The position numbers and the translations under genes are program-made. From positions 13,083,001 to 13,147,000 of the forward strand of contig NZ_JAPNKC010000001.1 in the NCBI RefSeq assembly GCF_026626705.1: a stretch of 64,000 bases of DNA, written 5' to 3'. Below, in pieces: positions 1 through 8,859 of the stretch. The stretch comes from Pyxidicoccus sp. MSG2 (GTDB lineage: Bacteria > Myxococcota > Myxococcia > Myxococcales > Myxococcaceae). The notes beneath the pieces are model-generated. The model ran no database searches. It saw only the letters and a program-made list of their open reading frames with translations, and had not been told where the DNA came from. Within the stretch, counting starts at the first letter, position 1, and the number at the start of each line of letters is the position of its first letter.

Positions 1-744
1 CCGGACCGCGTGAAGGACCGCCAGTCGCGCAAGCGCCGCTCCCCCCTCGAGGTCATCAACGGGCGACTCCGATCGCTCACGAAGCTGGTGCGGCCGATGT
101 TCCGTCTGGCTTCCCTGTTGCCTGGCTCTTCAGGGCAGATGGTCGCCGAGGTCGCGTTGACCTTGACGGTCTCCCCCTCGTCAATCGCCGCGCTGCTGCT
201 GTCCCTGGCCGCGTCTCTGGTGCTTCCCGCCGACAAGCTCGCTGCCGTCCTGTCGGCGGCAGTGGCCTTCTGGGCGATCCTCGTCAGCGAGGTCAGCACG
301 CGCGACCACCAGTCGGGCACGCCGCTGCTGACGGGTGCCGTCCAGGGCGGTATCCCGATGCGCTACGTGCGCCAGCTCGCCGCCACCTTCGTCCTCGGCC
401 TGCTCTTCATGGGCGCAATCGCGGTGCGCTGGGCGTCGGCCGATCCGGTACGCGCCTGCGCCGTGGTCGTGGGCACCTTCAGTCTGAGCGCGCTCGCCAG
501 CCTGTTGGGCCGTTGCACGAACACCCCGCGGACCTTCCTGGCGCTGTTCCTGTTCGGCTTCTATGTCGCGCTCAACGCCACGCAGGTTCCCATGCTCGAC
601 ATGGTTGGCTTCAACGGAGTGGCCACGGCTGGGTCGGTGCTAGGAACTCTGGCGTTCGGTCTGACCGTCATGGTGGCCGGGGCTGTGAGGAATGAGCCCC
701 GCGGATTTGGACCGATTGGTCGTTGGCTGTCGATGCGAGCTTGA
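1..744 (+). CDS. Multi-pass membrane protein, probably missing its N-terminus
   Basis: The frame is open to the first base of the window, so the GTG at 10 need not be the true start and the gene probably begins upstream. The visible 244-248 residues contain about six hydrophobic segments (roughly residues 55-75, 78-97, 122-141, 148-166, 175-190 and 203-226, counting from the GTG), so this is an integral inner-membrane protein. A basic stretch at the N-terminal end (KDRQSRKRRS) would face the cytoplasm. The size and layout would fit a permease half or the membrane part of an exporter, but I see no family motif and do not name a substrate. The gene is followed by about 230 non-coding bases before a lipoprotein gene on the same strand. 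Confidence 0.65.
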   Translation, partial: PDRVKDRQSRKRRSPLEVINGRLRSLTKLVRPMFRLASLLPGSSGQMVAEVALTLTVSPSSIAALLLSLAASLVLPADKLAAVLSAAVAFWAILVSEVSTRDHQSGTPLLTGAVQGGIPMRYVRQLAATFVLGLLFMGAIAVRWASADPVRACAVVVGTFSLSALASLLGRCTNTPRTFLALFLFGFYVALNATQVPMLDMVGFNGVATAGSVLGTLAFGLTVMVAGAVRNEPRGFGPIGRWLSMRA

Positions 745-971
745 ATGTGCCCTCGGTGTGCCCTCCGGCGTCTCTGACCGATGCGGCGTGGAGCTGGAGG
801 GGCACGGACCGGTCAAGCTCATGGTTCATGCCTCAAAGATGTAAGAACCATGATGATTCATCTCCAACTCGATTGCACATGCTGCGCCTGGTGGCCCGTT
901 GTCGAAAAGGCCCCTGGCGCCGAGCACCGGACGGCCCCGGGGCAGACACTCCTCCCGGCAGACTCCGCACC

Positions 972-3900
972 ATGTCCCCTTCCCTCGCAGCACGGCCGCA
1001 ACCGTTGTTCGGGATGCTCATCGCACTGACGCTGCTCTCGTGTCAGACGTCCTCCGCGCCAGAGAATGACTCGCCGGGCGCGGCGGTCTCGGCGCCTCCC
1101 GAAACCAGCGTTCCCTTCGACGTGTCCGCCGTGATTCGGCAGGTCCACTTCGCCTTCCGGCCCGACGGCGCGGGCTGGAGTGGCGGACACACCACCTACG
1201 GGGTGCGCGCGGGGGTGGACGGGCTGACGCTCACTCCTGTGTCACATCCACGCGTCACACGAGGGGAGGTCTCCGCCCAGCGCGCCCGTGACACCGGCGC
1301 GGTCGTGAAGGGCGCGCCCCTCTCGCTCGGCGCCATGCGCTGGCATCGCGGGTCCCGGCCCGCTCCAGCGGGCGAGGTCCAGGGACGGCTGGAACAGGCC
1401 GGCCATCTCGCCCTCACGCGAGAAGGCTTCGTTGAAACGATTCGAAACACGGAGGAAGGCGTCCGGCAGGAGTGGGGCTTTTCCTCCGAACCTGGAGGGA
1501 GAGGCGACCTGACGCTGGCACTGTCCGCGAAGGGCCTGGCGTATTCCGGAGACAGCGCATCGGGACTCCACTTCAAGGATGCGCGCACGGGCCTGGGCTT
1601 CCGCTATGGCCACACGGCCTGGGTAGAGGCCTCGGGTCGGAGCACGCCGCTCCAGGCGCGGTATGTCGCGGGCGACATCCAGCTTCGCGTGCCGGCGGCG
1701 GTGCTGGCGTCGACCACGTTCCCCGCCACCGTGGCGCCCGTCATCTCCCCGGAGTTCGGCATGGACCAGCCCGTCCCCGGTCCCTTGTCCACCCTGCTGG
1801 ATGAGCCCGCGGTGGCCTCGAATGGCTCGAACCACCTCGTCGCCTGGAAGGACTACCGCCAGGGGACGTACCAGCTCTACGGCACACGCGTCACGAGCGC
1901 GGGAGTCGTCCAGGATGTCTGGGGCCTTCGCTTCACGAACGGCACAGTCACCCCCGACCGTCCCAAGGTGGCCTCCAACGGCACGGACTATCTGGTGGTC
2001 TGGTCGGCTCCGATGGGAGGTGGAACCCACCAGGCCCAGGCCACGCGCGTTTCATCCAGCGACGCACAGCCGGACATCGCGCCGTTCGTCATCCTTCCCG
2101 ATGAAAACACGCAGCAGCTCGCTGCATCGGTGGCCTCGAATGGGACGGACTATCTCGTCGCCTGGAGGAACAACACCGCCTCACTCGCTAGCCTGCGCGG
2201 CACCCGGCTGTCCGGCACGGGGACCATCCTGGACCCGGCGGGACTGACGCTCGCCACGAACACGAAGAGCCTCATCCCCGAATCCGACATGGCGTCCAAC
2301 GGCACGGACTACCTGGTCGTCTGGGATGACGAGCGCGACAATGGCGTGGGCGACATCTACGGAACGCGAGTGACGAGCACGGGGACCGTGCAGGACCCGC
2401 AGGGCATCGCCATTGCCACGGGTGAGAAGTCCCATCGCAATCCGGCGGTGGCCTCGAACGGTACGGACTACCTCGTCGCCTGGACGGACAGGCGCAGCGA
2501 CGCGGAGGGAGACGTCTTCGCGGCACGGGTGACAAGCAGCACGGGTGCGGTGGAGGACAGCTCTGGCATCGCCGTCTCCGCGACGACTGGCCAGCAGGCC
2601 CTGCCGGCGGTGGCGTCCGATGGCACGGGTTATCTCGTCTCCTGGACGGATACCCGCTCGGTCAGCTTCGATGCGGAACTCCATGCCGCACGCGTCTCGC
2701 CCATTGGAACGGTGCTGGACCCAGAGGGCCTGAGACTCTCTTCCTATAGCAGCAAGTATGATGCTCCGGCGCTGACCTTCAACGGGTTGGACTACTTCAT
2801 TGCCTGGAGTGGTGGGTCCTCCCTCCGCGGCATGCGGGTGACGCTCGCGGGGGAAGGCTCGGATGCGCCAGGCATTCCACTCGTGACGTCCGCCAGCAGG
2901 CAACGGACACCCGCTGTCGCCTCCAATGGCACCCAGTACCTCGTCGTCTGGTACGACAACCGGGACAACGGCGAGAACATCATCGCCGTGCGGGTCTCCG
3001 CCACCGGAGAGGTGCTGGACACGTCGGGGCTCGCCATCGACCTCTCGTCCGCGGGAGGCGGCGGATACGGCCCGGTGGTGGCATCGAATGGGACGGACTA
3101 CCTCGTCGTCTGGAAGGCCCAACGCGGGGCCGAGTCTCGCTTCGTCAGCACACGCGTCACGAGCCAGGGCCAGGTGCTGCATCCCCAGGGACGTCCCATC
3201 TCTCCAGCGTCGCTCCCATTCGTCATTTCGCCATCCATCGCCTCGAACGGTACGGACTATCTCGTCGCCTTCACCGCGAGTCGGCTCACCGAGCCGGGCT
3301 CACGAGTCGTGGGCGTCCGGATCTCGAGCGAGGGTGAGGCCCTGGATGCCTCCGAGCTGCGCATCTGCGAAAACCCCGAGAGCTTTCCGGACGACCCGAA
3401 GGTGGCATCCAATGGCACGGACTACCTTGTCGTCTGGTCCGACAGTCGAAACAGCACCGCCGACATCTATGGCGCGCGCGTGACGAACGCCGGGGCCGTG
3501 GTGGACCCGGCGGGAATCGCCATCACCACGGCGAATGACAATCAGCGGAATCCCGCGGTGGCCTCCAACGGCACGGACTACCTCGTGGTCTGGGGAGATT
3601 TCCGCAGGAGCAGCTCGTCCGACGTCTACGGGGCAAGAGTGGCGAGCACGGGTGAGGTGCTCGACCCGGAGAGCATCGCCATCTCGACGGCGACCCGCTG
3701 GCAGCAGCTTCCCTCCATCACCTCGCTGGGGACCGAGTATCTCGTCGTCTGGCAGGACCATCGGGTCTCCACGAGCGACCCCAACATCCAGGGAGCCCGG
3801 GTGACGGGCGCGGGCCTGGTGCGCGAGTCGCAGGGCTTCGTCATCTCGGGCAACCCCGAGCCCGAGGAGACACCCGCGGTGGTTTCTGGAGACGGTCGGA

Positions 3901-4871
3901 CGGCCCTCGTGGTCTATGACGTCGACGCCAACTCTGAACCCTTCTGGGATCGTCGCATTCGCGGACGGCTCGTGACGTTCAGCGACAACCGGCCGCCCTC
4001 GGCGGAGTCCCTCTCCCTGTCCACGCCGGAGGACACACCCCTGTCTGTGTTGCTCCACGCGATGGATCCGGAGGGTCAGAGCCTGACCTACGACCTCGTG
4101 TCGCCGCCGCGTCACGGTGTGCTGACGGGCACCGGCGACAGCCGGACCTATACGCCCGCGGCTCACTCCTTCGGGCCGGACAGCTTCACCTTCCGGGTGT
4201 CGGATGGAGAGTTCTTCTCGGCAATCGCCACCGTGACGCTTCAGGTGACCTCCGTGAATGACGTGCCCTCCGTGCCCCTGCTCCTCGCTCCAGCCGAGGA
4301 CGCGCTGCTCACGAGCGGGCTCGTCACGTTCCAGTGGCAACCCTCCACGGACGCAGATGGCGATGCCCTCAGCTATGACCTGGAAATCTTCCAGGGGGAC
4401 ACCCGCCTTCGCCTCCACCGTACGGCGGAGACACGTCGGCCCCTGGTCGATGGCGAGCAGTTGCCTCCGGGGAACTATTCCTGGAGCGTCAAGGCCGTGG
4501 ACTCGCACGACGTCGCCAGCGCCGCTTCCCCCGCGCGTGCGTTCACCATCGAGAACGAGGACACGGCAGACGCGGGCTCCACGGATGGAGGGACTGACGC
4601 GGGTGAACCGGATGCCGGCCCCCCGGATGCCGGCCCCCCGGATGCCGGCGAGGAAACGGACGCGGGCTCCGTGGACTCGGGTGTCCCGGATGCGGGCCCG
4701 CAGGGCAATGACGCGGGCACAGAGCCGCCTCCCGTCGGCAATCCTCCCGACGTGTCGGGCTGCGGCTGCAACCCGGTACCAAGCACGGCGCCCGCCGCGC
4801 CGCTACTCCTGGCGGCCCTCGGACTGATGGCCCGCGGGTCCCGCCGCCGTCGACCCCTGCCAGGCTGCTGA
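972..4871 (+). CDS. Large repeat lipoprotein with MYXO-CTERM-like sorting tail
   Basis: 1,299 residues. I start at the ATG at 972 because a lipoprotein signal follows at once (lipobox LLSC, Cys24); the frame is open further upstream but that part is not signal-like. Residues about 280-930 carry 13 copies of a motif close to VASNGTDYLVVW spaced about 55 residues apart, each followed by an acidic or basic D-x-R turn, which suggests a blade or beta-sandwich repeat surface. About 1006-1090 is a cadherin/Ig-like domain (TPEDTPL, SLTYDLVSPP), then a fibronectin-like domain to about 1193. A low-complexity D-A-G-P linker (about 1196-1256) leads to GCGCNP, a short hydrophobic helix and an Arg-rich end, the layout of MYXO-CTERM surface-sorting tails. 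The role is probably cell-surface adhesion or display; the ligand is unknown. Confidence 0.85.
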   Translation: MSPSLAARPQPLFGMLIALTLLSCQTSSAPENDSPGAAVSAPPETSVPFDVSAVIRQVHFAFRPDGAGWSGGHTTYGVRAGVDGLTLTPVSHPRVTRGEVSAQRARDTGAVVKGAPLSLGAMRWHRGSRPAPAGEVQGRLEQAGHLALTREGFVETIRNTEEGVRQEWGFSSEPGGRGDLTLALSAKGLAYSGDSASGLHFKDARTGLGFRYGHTAWVEASGRSTPLQARYVAGDIQLRVPAAVLASTTFPATVAPVISPEFGMDQPVPGPLSTLLDEPAVASNGSNHLVAWKDYRQGTYQLYGTRVTSAGVVQDVWGLRFTNGTVTPDRPKVASNGTDYLVVWSAPMGGGTHQAQATRVSSSDAQPDIAPFVILPDENTQQLAASVASNGTDYLVAWRNNTASLASLRGTRLSGTGTILDPAGLTLATNTKSLIPESDMASNGTDYLVVWDDERDNGVGDIYGTRVTSTGTVQDPQGIAIATGEKSHRNPAVASNGTDYLVAWTDRRSDAEGDVFAARVTSSTGAVEDSSGIAVSATTGQQALPAVASDGTGYLVSWTDTRSVSFDAELHAARVSPIGTVLDPEGLRLSSYSSKYDAPALTFNGLDYFIAWSGGSSLRGMRVTLAGEGSDAPGIPLVTSASRQRTPAVASNGTQYLVVWYDNRDNGENIIAVRVSATGEVLDTSGLAIDLSSAGGGGYGPVVASNGTDYLVVWKAQRGAESRFVSTRVTSQGQVLHPQGRPISPASLPFVISPSIASNGTDYLVAFTASRLTEPGSRVVGVRISSEGEALDASELRICENPESFPDDPKVASNGTDYLVVWSDSRNSTADIYGARVTNAGAVVDPAGIAITTANDNQRNPAVASNGTDYLVVWGDFRRSSSSDVYGARVASTGEVLDPESIAISTATRWQQLPSITSLGTEYLVVWQDHRVSTSDPNIQGARVTGAGLVRESQGFVISGNPEPEETPAVVSGDGRTALVVYDVDANSEPFWDRRIRGRLVTFSDNRPPSAESLSLSTPEDTPLSVLLHAMDPEGQSLTYDLVSPPRHGVLTGTGDSRTYTPAAHSFGPDSFTFRVSDGEFFSAIATVTLQVTSVNDVPSVPLLLAPAEDALLTSGLVTFQWQPSTDADGDALSYDLEIFQGDTRLRLHRTAETRRPLVDGEQLPPGNYSWSVKAVDSHDVASAASPARAFTIENEDTADAGSTDGGTDAGEPDAGPPDAGPPDAGEETDAGSVDSGVPDAGPQGNDAGTEPPPVGNPPDVSGCGCNPVPSTAPAAPLLLAALGLMARGSRRRRPLPGC
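4610..4650 (+). repeat. 15-bp tandem repeat coding for DAGPP
   Basis: Two exact 15-bp units (4610-4624 and 4625-4639) plus a partial third unit to 4650 lie in the linker of the large surface lipoprotein. They keep frame and encode repeated D-A-G-P-P, so copy-number change by slippage would lengthen or shorten the spacer between the outer domains and the sorting tail without breaking the gene. Confidence 0.8.
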
Positions 4872-4896
4872 CGAAGGGCCTTTCCAGGCCCTTCGT
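4871..4896. terminator. Perfect hairpin between convergent genes, likely bidirectional terminator
   Basis: An 11-bp perfect inverted repeat (4871-4881 and 4886-4896) encloses a TTCC loop and overlaps the stop codon of the plus-strand lipoprotein gene. The next gene converges on it from the right and ends at 4926. The stem is followed by CTCTTC on the plus strand, a weak pyrimidine tract. Position and symmetry fit a terminator shared by both genes. Confidence 0.7.
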
Positions 4897-4925
4897 CTCT
4901 TCAGCGCCCGGGCTTCGTGCGTCGG

Positions 4926-6185
4926 TTACGGAAGCCGCCGGAGGACGAACACGGCGCCGCTGGACTTCGTGCCTCCGATGAAGAGCCCGGCTGCGCTCGT
5001 CGACGCCGCGTTTCCGATCTCCGACCAGCTCTCGTCCGAATCGAGCGTCACCGGTCCCGACCAGACTCCCGCCGACGAACGCTCGACCGCGACCAGCGAG
5101 CTCTCGTCGAAATCGTTCGTCGAGTCGTTCCAGTCCTCGAAGTGATACTGGCGCGCCGCGATCAACACCAGCCCGCTCCCCGGCCGCTGCGCGACCACGG
5201 GCAGATAGTGATCGATCGATTCGATCGACGACTCTGTCTCCTCGTAATAGGAGGTCAGCCCCCCGATCGCCTCCTGGATGAACGACCCGCTGCTGCTCAT
5301 CCGATACAGGCGCAGCGGACTCTCCGTGGTCACCCACAAGGTACCGTCGACCCAGGCCGACATCTGCCCGGACGGGAATCCCAGCTGCACCGAGAGCCGC
5401 GGCCCGAGCGGGCCTGCGCCCTGATTGGCGAGCCGCCGTGCGTAGATTCCATCCGGAGCCCGGTACGTCACCCAGATCGCATCCGGCGCAATCACCAGAC
5501 TCGTGCTGCGCCAGGTCAGGGTCCGCGACGCGCTGTCGAGCGTATGGACCGCGCCGGAGCAAGCAGTCGCGAGGTCGTACGAGGACAGTCGATACTGTCC
5601 GTTGGTGAGGTTGTCGCCGTCGTTCCACGTGTACCAGACCCGTCCCTGGCCATCGACGTCGGCGCTGACGTCATTGACGATTCCCACCGGCGTGATGCGT
5701 GTCCAAGCGCTCCACGACGATCCATTCCAGCTCTTCACGAAGAGCGCGTACATCAGACCGTCGGCGTCGAGAATCGCGCGCGAATACCGCGCGGAGATGA
5801 TCACCACCACCGGCGCCGCGCCGAGCGAGCTCTTGTTGGCGGACCCCACGAAGACCCGCCCCATCACCTCCGCCGTGCGGCCGTTGTAGGTCGGCAGTCC
5901 TCCGTCGATGCGCTCCGGCGAGGACCAGGAGCCGCCCTGGAGCTTGCGGAAGAAAACGCCGGCTCCCGTATATCCCGGTAGGTAGTCTCGGGAGACCAGC
6001 GCCGCGCTGCCGTCGTTGAACGCGGTCATGTGGCTCCATGACGCGAGCGAAGCGGAATCATCGAGCAGCGTCTGCCAGGTCTGTGCTCCGGCCGCTCCGG
6101 GCAGGAGCACCGCGAGCCCGAGCAGGACCGCGACGAGCGACATCCGCGCGGACGATCGTTGGATTCGACCCATCGAAGAGAACAT
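4926..6185 (-). CDS. Secreted protein with BNR/sialidase-like repeats
   Basis: 419 residues from the ATG at 6185, chosen because GGAGG lies six bases upstream and a signal peptide follows (residues 15-36, hydrophobic VAVLLGLAVLL, cleavage after GAAGA). The mature part repeats short patterns of the type G-x-W-S-x-P/A-x-R-I (for example GGSWSSPERI and GSSWSAWTRI), each followed by beta-rich stretches, as in BNR/sialidase-like propeller proteins. I cannot see a catalytic signature, so sialidase activity is not claimed. Base composition looks a little less GC-biased than the flanking genes. It converges on the lipoprotein gene to its left across a shared hairpin. Confidence 0.7.
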   Translation of the reverse strand: MFSSMGRIQRSSARMSLVAVLLGLAVLLPGAAGAQTWQTLLDDSASLASWSHMTAFNDGSAALVSRDYLPGYTGAGVFFRKLQGGSWSSPERIDGGLPTYNGRTAEVMGRVFVGSANKSSLGAAPVVVIISARYSRAILDADGLMYALFVKSWNGSSWSAWTRITPVGIVNDVSADVDGQGRVWYTWNDGDNLTNGQYRLSSYDLATACSGAVHTLDSASRTLTWRSTSLVIAPDAIWVTYRAPDGIYARRLANQGAGPLGPRLSVQLGFPSGQMSAWVDGTLWVTTESPLRLYRMSSSGSFIQEAIGGLTSYYEETESSIESIDHYLPVVAQRPGSGLVLIAARQYHFEDWNDSTNDFDESSLVAVERSSAGVWSGPVTLDSDESWSEIGNAASTSAAGLFIGGTKSSGAVFVLRRLP

Positions 6186-6456
6186 GTTTCCTCCGTGTGA
6201 TATCAAAGCGCCGGATCTCCCCGAAAAACAGGGAATCGACGAGCGCGACAACCTAGCAGGCCTTGGGCATGACGAACGTCAACTTCCGGTTGTCCTGCTG
6301 ATTGGTCATCCGCGTGCGTCCGGCCCCCGTGGGTCCCTGCGCGGTGGGAGGCCCCTGCCACAGCTCGGCTCGCAGGAGGCGGTCCAGGTCAAGCCGACGC
6401 GGCATGAACCGAGCTCCCCATGGTATAGACGCGGCTGCATCTTCCGGGTCCTCATC

Positions 6457-6656
6457 ATGGCGTTCTTCGGCTGCTGCGGGCCCGTGTGGATGAACCTGGG
6501 CAAGTCGGCGACGAAGCCCGCGCAGACACCACCCGCGCAGGGACAAGCCGCCCCGAGAGGACGAGGACGCTCCGGGTCAAGGAGGTCGCCTGGGAGCACA
6601 CCGTCAGCATCGAGCGCTACCACCACCAATGCAGGGCGATACCAGTCGACCAGTGA
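6457..6656 (+). pseudogene. Frameshifted remnant of a small membrane-anchored protein
   Basis: A plausible N-terminus begins at the ATG at 6457 (MAFFGCCGPVWMNLGKSAT, a hydrophobic start followed by a Pro/Ala linker). Around 6545-6567 protein-like coding shifts to another frame, which reads LRVKEVAWEHTVSIERYHHQ from 6570 and stops at 6656. Within either single frame the other half reads as Arg/Ser-rich noise. I infer one gene of roughly 65 residues with an indel, then truncated just before the next gene. Conserved proteins with W-x-R-x-I/V-x-I-E-R-Y segments after a short membrane anchor are my recollection for this order and are not verified here. Confidence 0.4.
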
Positions 6657-6665
6657 GGTTCAATC

Positions 6666-7412
6666 GTGGCGATAAAGCTTGGATGGTTTGCTGCACGAAC
6701 GGACGCAGATCTCATCCCCGTCTTGCAGAAGTTGCGACCGCGAGCCGCGAAGGGAGAAATTCCAGAAGGGTTTCGAGTCGCGCGGTGCGTGGCAGCTGAA
6801 AAACCGGGTGCGCTCGGGACACTCAAGGGTCTCTTCAAGAAGACTCCACCCGTCCCCGTGTTCACGAGCGCGGTGCTGCTTGGCTGGGAATTTCTCGCGG
6901 TGTCCCACTGGGCTCAGGCGGTTTCCCAGGAACTGAAGTGCGTGACCGTGTCGTTCTTCGTGTTCGAGGGGACCTGGAGCTACTCGATCTTCGACCTCGG
7001 AGAAGAACTCGCGGGGATGGCCGTCTACTCGCTGCCCGAGCCCACCCTCTACGGGAATGTCGAGCGGGCCGCTTCACTGTTCGGAGTCGAACCCGACCTG
7101 TTCCGACGTTATGAGGCTGCGCTCAGGTCCGCGGTCATCGAGGACGGCGAAGAACCATCCCCTTTCCCGGGCGACACGTATCCACCAGACGACGAGTGGG
7201 CTCACGTCGACTTCGCGCGACGCCTGGGCGGCATCAGCTATCCAGATCCAGGCGAAGGGACCGAGTTTCGCTGGGACGAGGCAGCGGCCCCCATCAACAA
7301 CACTTCTTGGATGGGTTTGCCAGCGCGGCTTCCGCTGCCAGAGCAGCCACCTCGGCCGGATGCCAGGGAAATTGATTTCGACAACTTCCCGTCGGGGGAC
7401 GATCCCTTCTGA
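6666..7412 (+). CDS. Conserved-looking protein of unknown function
   Basis: 248 residues from a GTG start at 6666, with GAGG seven bases upstream. No signal peptide or membrane segment, so probably cytoplasmic. Visible features are an N-terminal region around KLGWFAARTDADLIPVLQKL, a central aromatic patch (FFVFEGTWSYSIFDLGEELAG) and a Pro-rich, acidic C-terminus ending DNFPSGDDPF. The balanced composition, even spread of Trp and Phe and consistent GC3 support real coding. Stand-alone proteins of this look often turn out to be immunity or SUKH/Imm-type proteins, but nothing here proves that. It follows a broken gene on the same strand and converges on the next gene with only 22 bases between. 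Confidence 0.6.
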   Translation: MAIKLGWFAARTDADLIPVLQKLRPRAAKGEIPEGFRVARCVAAEKPGALGTLKGLFKKTPPVPVFTSAVLLGWEFLAVSHWAQAVSQELKCVTVSFFVFEGTWSYSIFDLGEELAGMAVYSLPEPTLYGNVERAASLFGVEPDLFRRYEAALRSAVIEDGEEPSPFPGDTYPPDDEWAHVDFARRLGGISYPDPGEGTEFRWDEAAAPINNTSWMGLPARLPLPEQPPRPDAREIDFDNFPSGDDPF

Positions 7413-7434
7413 TTCGACTGCCGGAGCGCCTCCT

Positions 7435-8568
7435 CTAGGAAATCACCTTCACCGGATCCGCCACGCCGGCCCGCGCCGTCGCGGTGGCCAGGGCGCGGAC
7501 GTCCCTCGAGAAGGCGGAGAGGAACGGCGGCAGCGCGCCCCGGGCGATGTCCGCCGGGTCGAGCATGGTGGCCCAGTACTGCTTACCGTCGCCAATGGCG
7601 ATGCGCGCCATGAAGGCGGCCTCCTTCTGTGCATCCACCCCGAGCGCGCGCTCCCCCTGGAAGGGCGTGAGGGAGAAGAGCCGGTAGAGGTCGATGAGCC
7701 CATCAATCCGTCCGGCCAGCTTCTGGAGCAGCTGCCGGTTGTCCGTAGGCGCAACGAGGTAGGTCGAGCCCTTTCCTCCCTTCTCCTCGGGAGGCAGGGA
7801 GATGCCGGCCATCTCTTTCGGGTCCACGAGGACGCTGAACTCGGAGCCAGGGTGGCTGGCCTTGTCCGACAGGGTGAAGTGCCGCAGCGGCGGGCGGGCG
7901 CCCTGCGACTTGATGCTATCCGGAACCAGCTGCATGCCCAGCGCGCGCATGTCCAGGAGCAGTTCCAGGAGCTCGGCCGGAAGCCCCTGCTGCTTCAGCT
8001 CCTCCGCGCCGTACATGCCCGCCCAGCGCCTGCCGTCTTCGAACAGCGCACGGATGTGGATGGAGGGCGTGCGCAGCGTGTGGGGCTGGAAGGCGTCCTG
8101 GGCGCGGGGGGACGGAAGGCCGGGCAGGCCGGCTTCGAGCACGCGCTCAGCGAGGTGGTCGAAGATCGAAGCTGTGTCGTTCCTGTCCTCATCCAGCCGG
8201 TGCTCGACTCCCACGAGCTGGTTGGGTGAGTAGGGATGGAAGACGAAGACGATCCGCCGCCCGAGCGTGGCGACGAAATGGAGCGGGTGCACGTTGTCGA
8301 TGATGTGCAACGAGGTGAGGCGCGGTGTGGTGACGGTGGGGACGGCCGGGCCACGGGTGTCCCGCAGGGCCGCGGTCATCGCGAACTCCACCGCGGGGTC
8401 CGGCTCATCCGCGGGAGGCAGGGGCTGGGGAGGAGGAGGCGCCGCATTCCCCATCGCGGGCGCGCTTCCGCCAAGCGAGAGCGTATCGCTCGTGCCGCGC
8501 TTGCTCCCAGACATCACGAACACGGCCACACCCGTGGCCACGACCGCCAGGACGAGTATCAGCAACAT
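7435..8568 (-). CDS. Membrane-anchored protein of unknown function
   Basis: 377 residues from the ATG at 8568; AGGGGGT lies just upstream and a single hydrophobic helix starts immediately (MLLILVLAVVATGVAVFVM, residues 1-19), whereas the longer open frame adds only non-signal sequence. After a Pro-rich linker (about residues 40-60) comes a soluble alpha/beta domain with segments such as FVATLGRRIVFVFHPY and GSEFSVLVDPKEMAG. I recognise no catalytic motif. The single N-terminal anchor puts the bulk outside the inner membrane or facing the cytoplasm depending on orientation. It is divergent from a trypsin-like protease gene; the space between holds paired palindromes. Confidence 0.65.
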   Translation of the reverse strand: MLLILVLAVVATGVAVFVMSGSKRGTSDTLSLGGSAPAMGNAAPPPPQPLPPADEPDPAVEFAMTAALRDTRGPAVPTVTTPRLTSLHIIDNVHPLHFVATLGRRIVFVFHPYSPNQLVGVEHRLDEDRNDTASIFDHLAERVLEAGLPGLPSPRAQDAFQPHTLRTPSIHIRALFEDGRRWAGMYGAEELKQQGLPAELLELLLDMRALGMQLVPDSIKSQGARPPLRHFTLSDKASHPGSEFSVLVDPKEMAGISLPPEEKGGKGSTYLVAPTDNRQLLQKLAGRIDGLIDLYRLFSLTPFQGERALGVDAQKEAAFMARIAIGDGKQYWATMLDPADIARGALPPFLSAFSRDVRALATATARAGVADPVKVIS

Positions 8569-8707
8569 CACGCATACCCCCTCGTAGGGGCGCGGAGCCT
8601 TCCAGGGGCCGTGGCGCGCTGTCAAACAGACAGTGGTCTGCCCGGTGTTCAGATTCCTCGGGGCCATGGGTGCCTCCAGTCTTCACCAGGACGTCGCCGA
8701 GGATACG

Positions 8708-8749
8708 TGACATGTCAGGTGGGCCCGCCGGACGAGGCCTGACACGTCA
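8708..8749. promoter_or_regulatory. Two palindromic operator-like sites, 32 bp centre to centre
   Basis: TGACATGTCA (8708-8717) is a perfect 10-bp palindrome and TGACACGTCA (8740-8749) differs at one position. The centres lie 32 bp apart, about three helical turns, in the space between two divergent genes starting at 8568 (minus) and 8860 (plus). Same-face palindromes of this kind are typical of a dimeric repressor or activator binding cooperatively. No regulator gene is adjacent, so the protein is unknown. Confidence 0.4.
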
Positions 8750-8859
8750 ACGGCTCGCTTCAAGGCGGGTGCCGTGCACTGGCGCCCTCGCGGCGTTCCA
8801 CGCGCGCGCGTGGCTCTCGGTTTGCACAAAGCGCTTCGAACTTGAACTTCGAGGGGTCG

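Noticed and set aside
1810..3760. Regular repeats that could suggest a repeat array such as CRISPR
   Set aside because: The repeats are about 165 bp apart, keep reading frame and encode the VASNGTDYLVVW module; there are no identical short repeats with unique spacers.
6253..6546. Minus-strand frame ending TNQQDNRKLTFVMPKAC
   Set aside because: The last 18 residues look protein-like but the upstream part does not, and it overlaps the broken plus-strand gene; too little to call.
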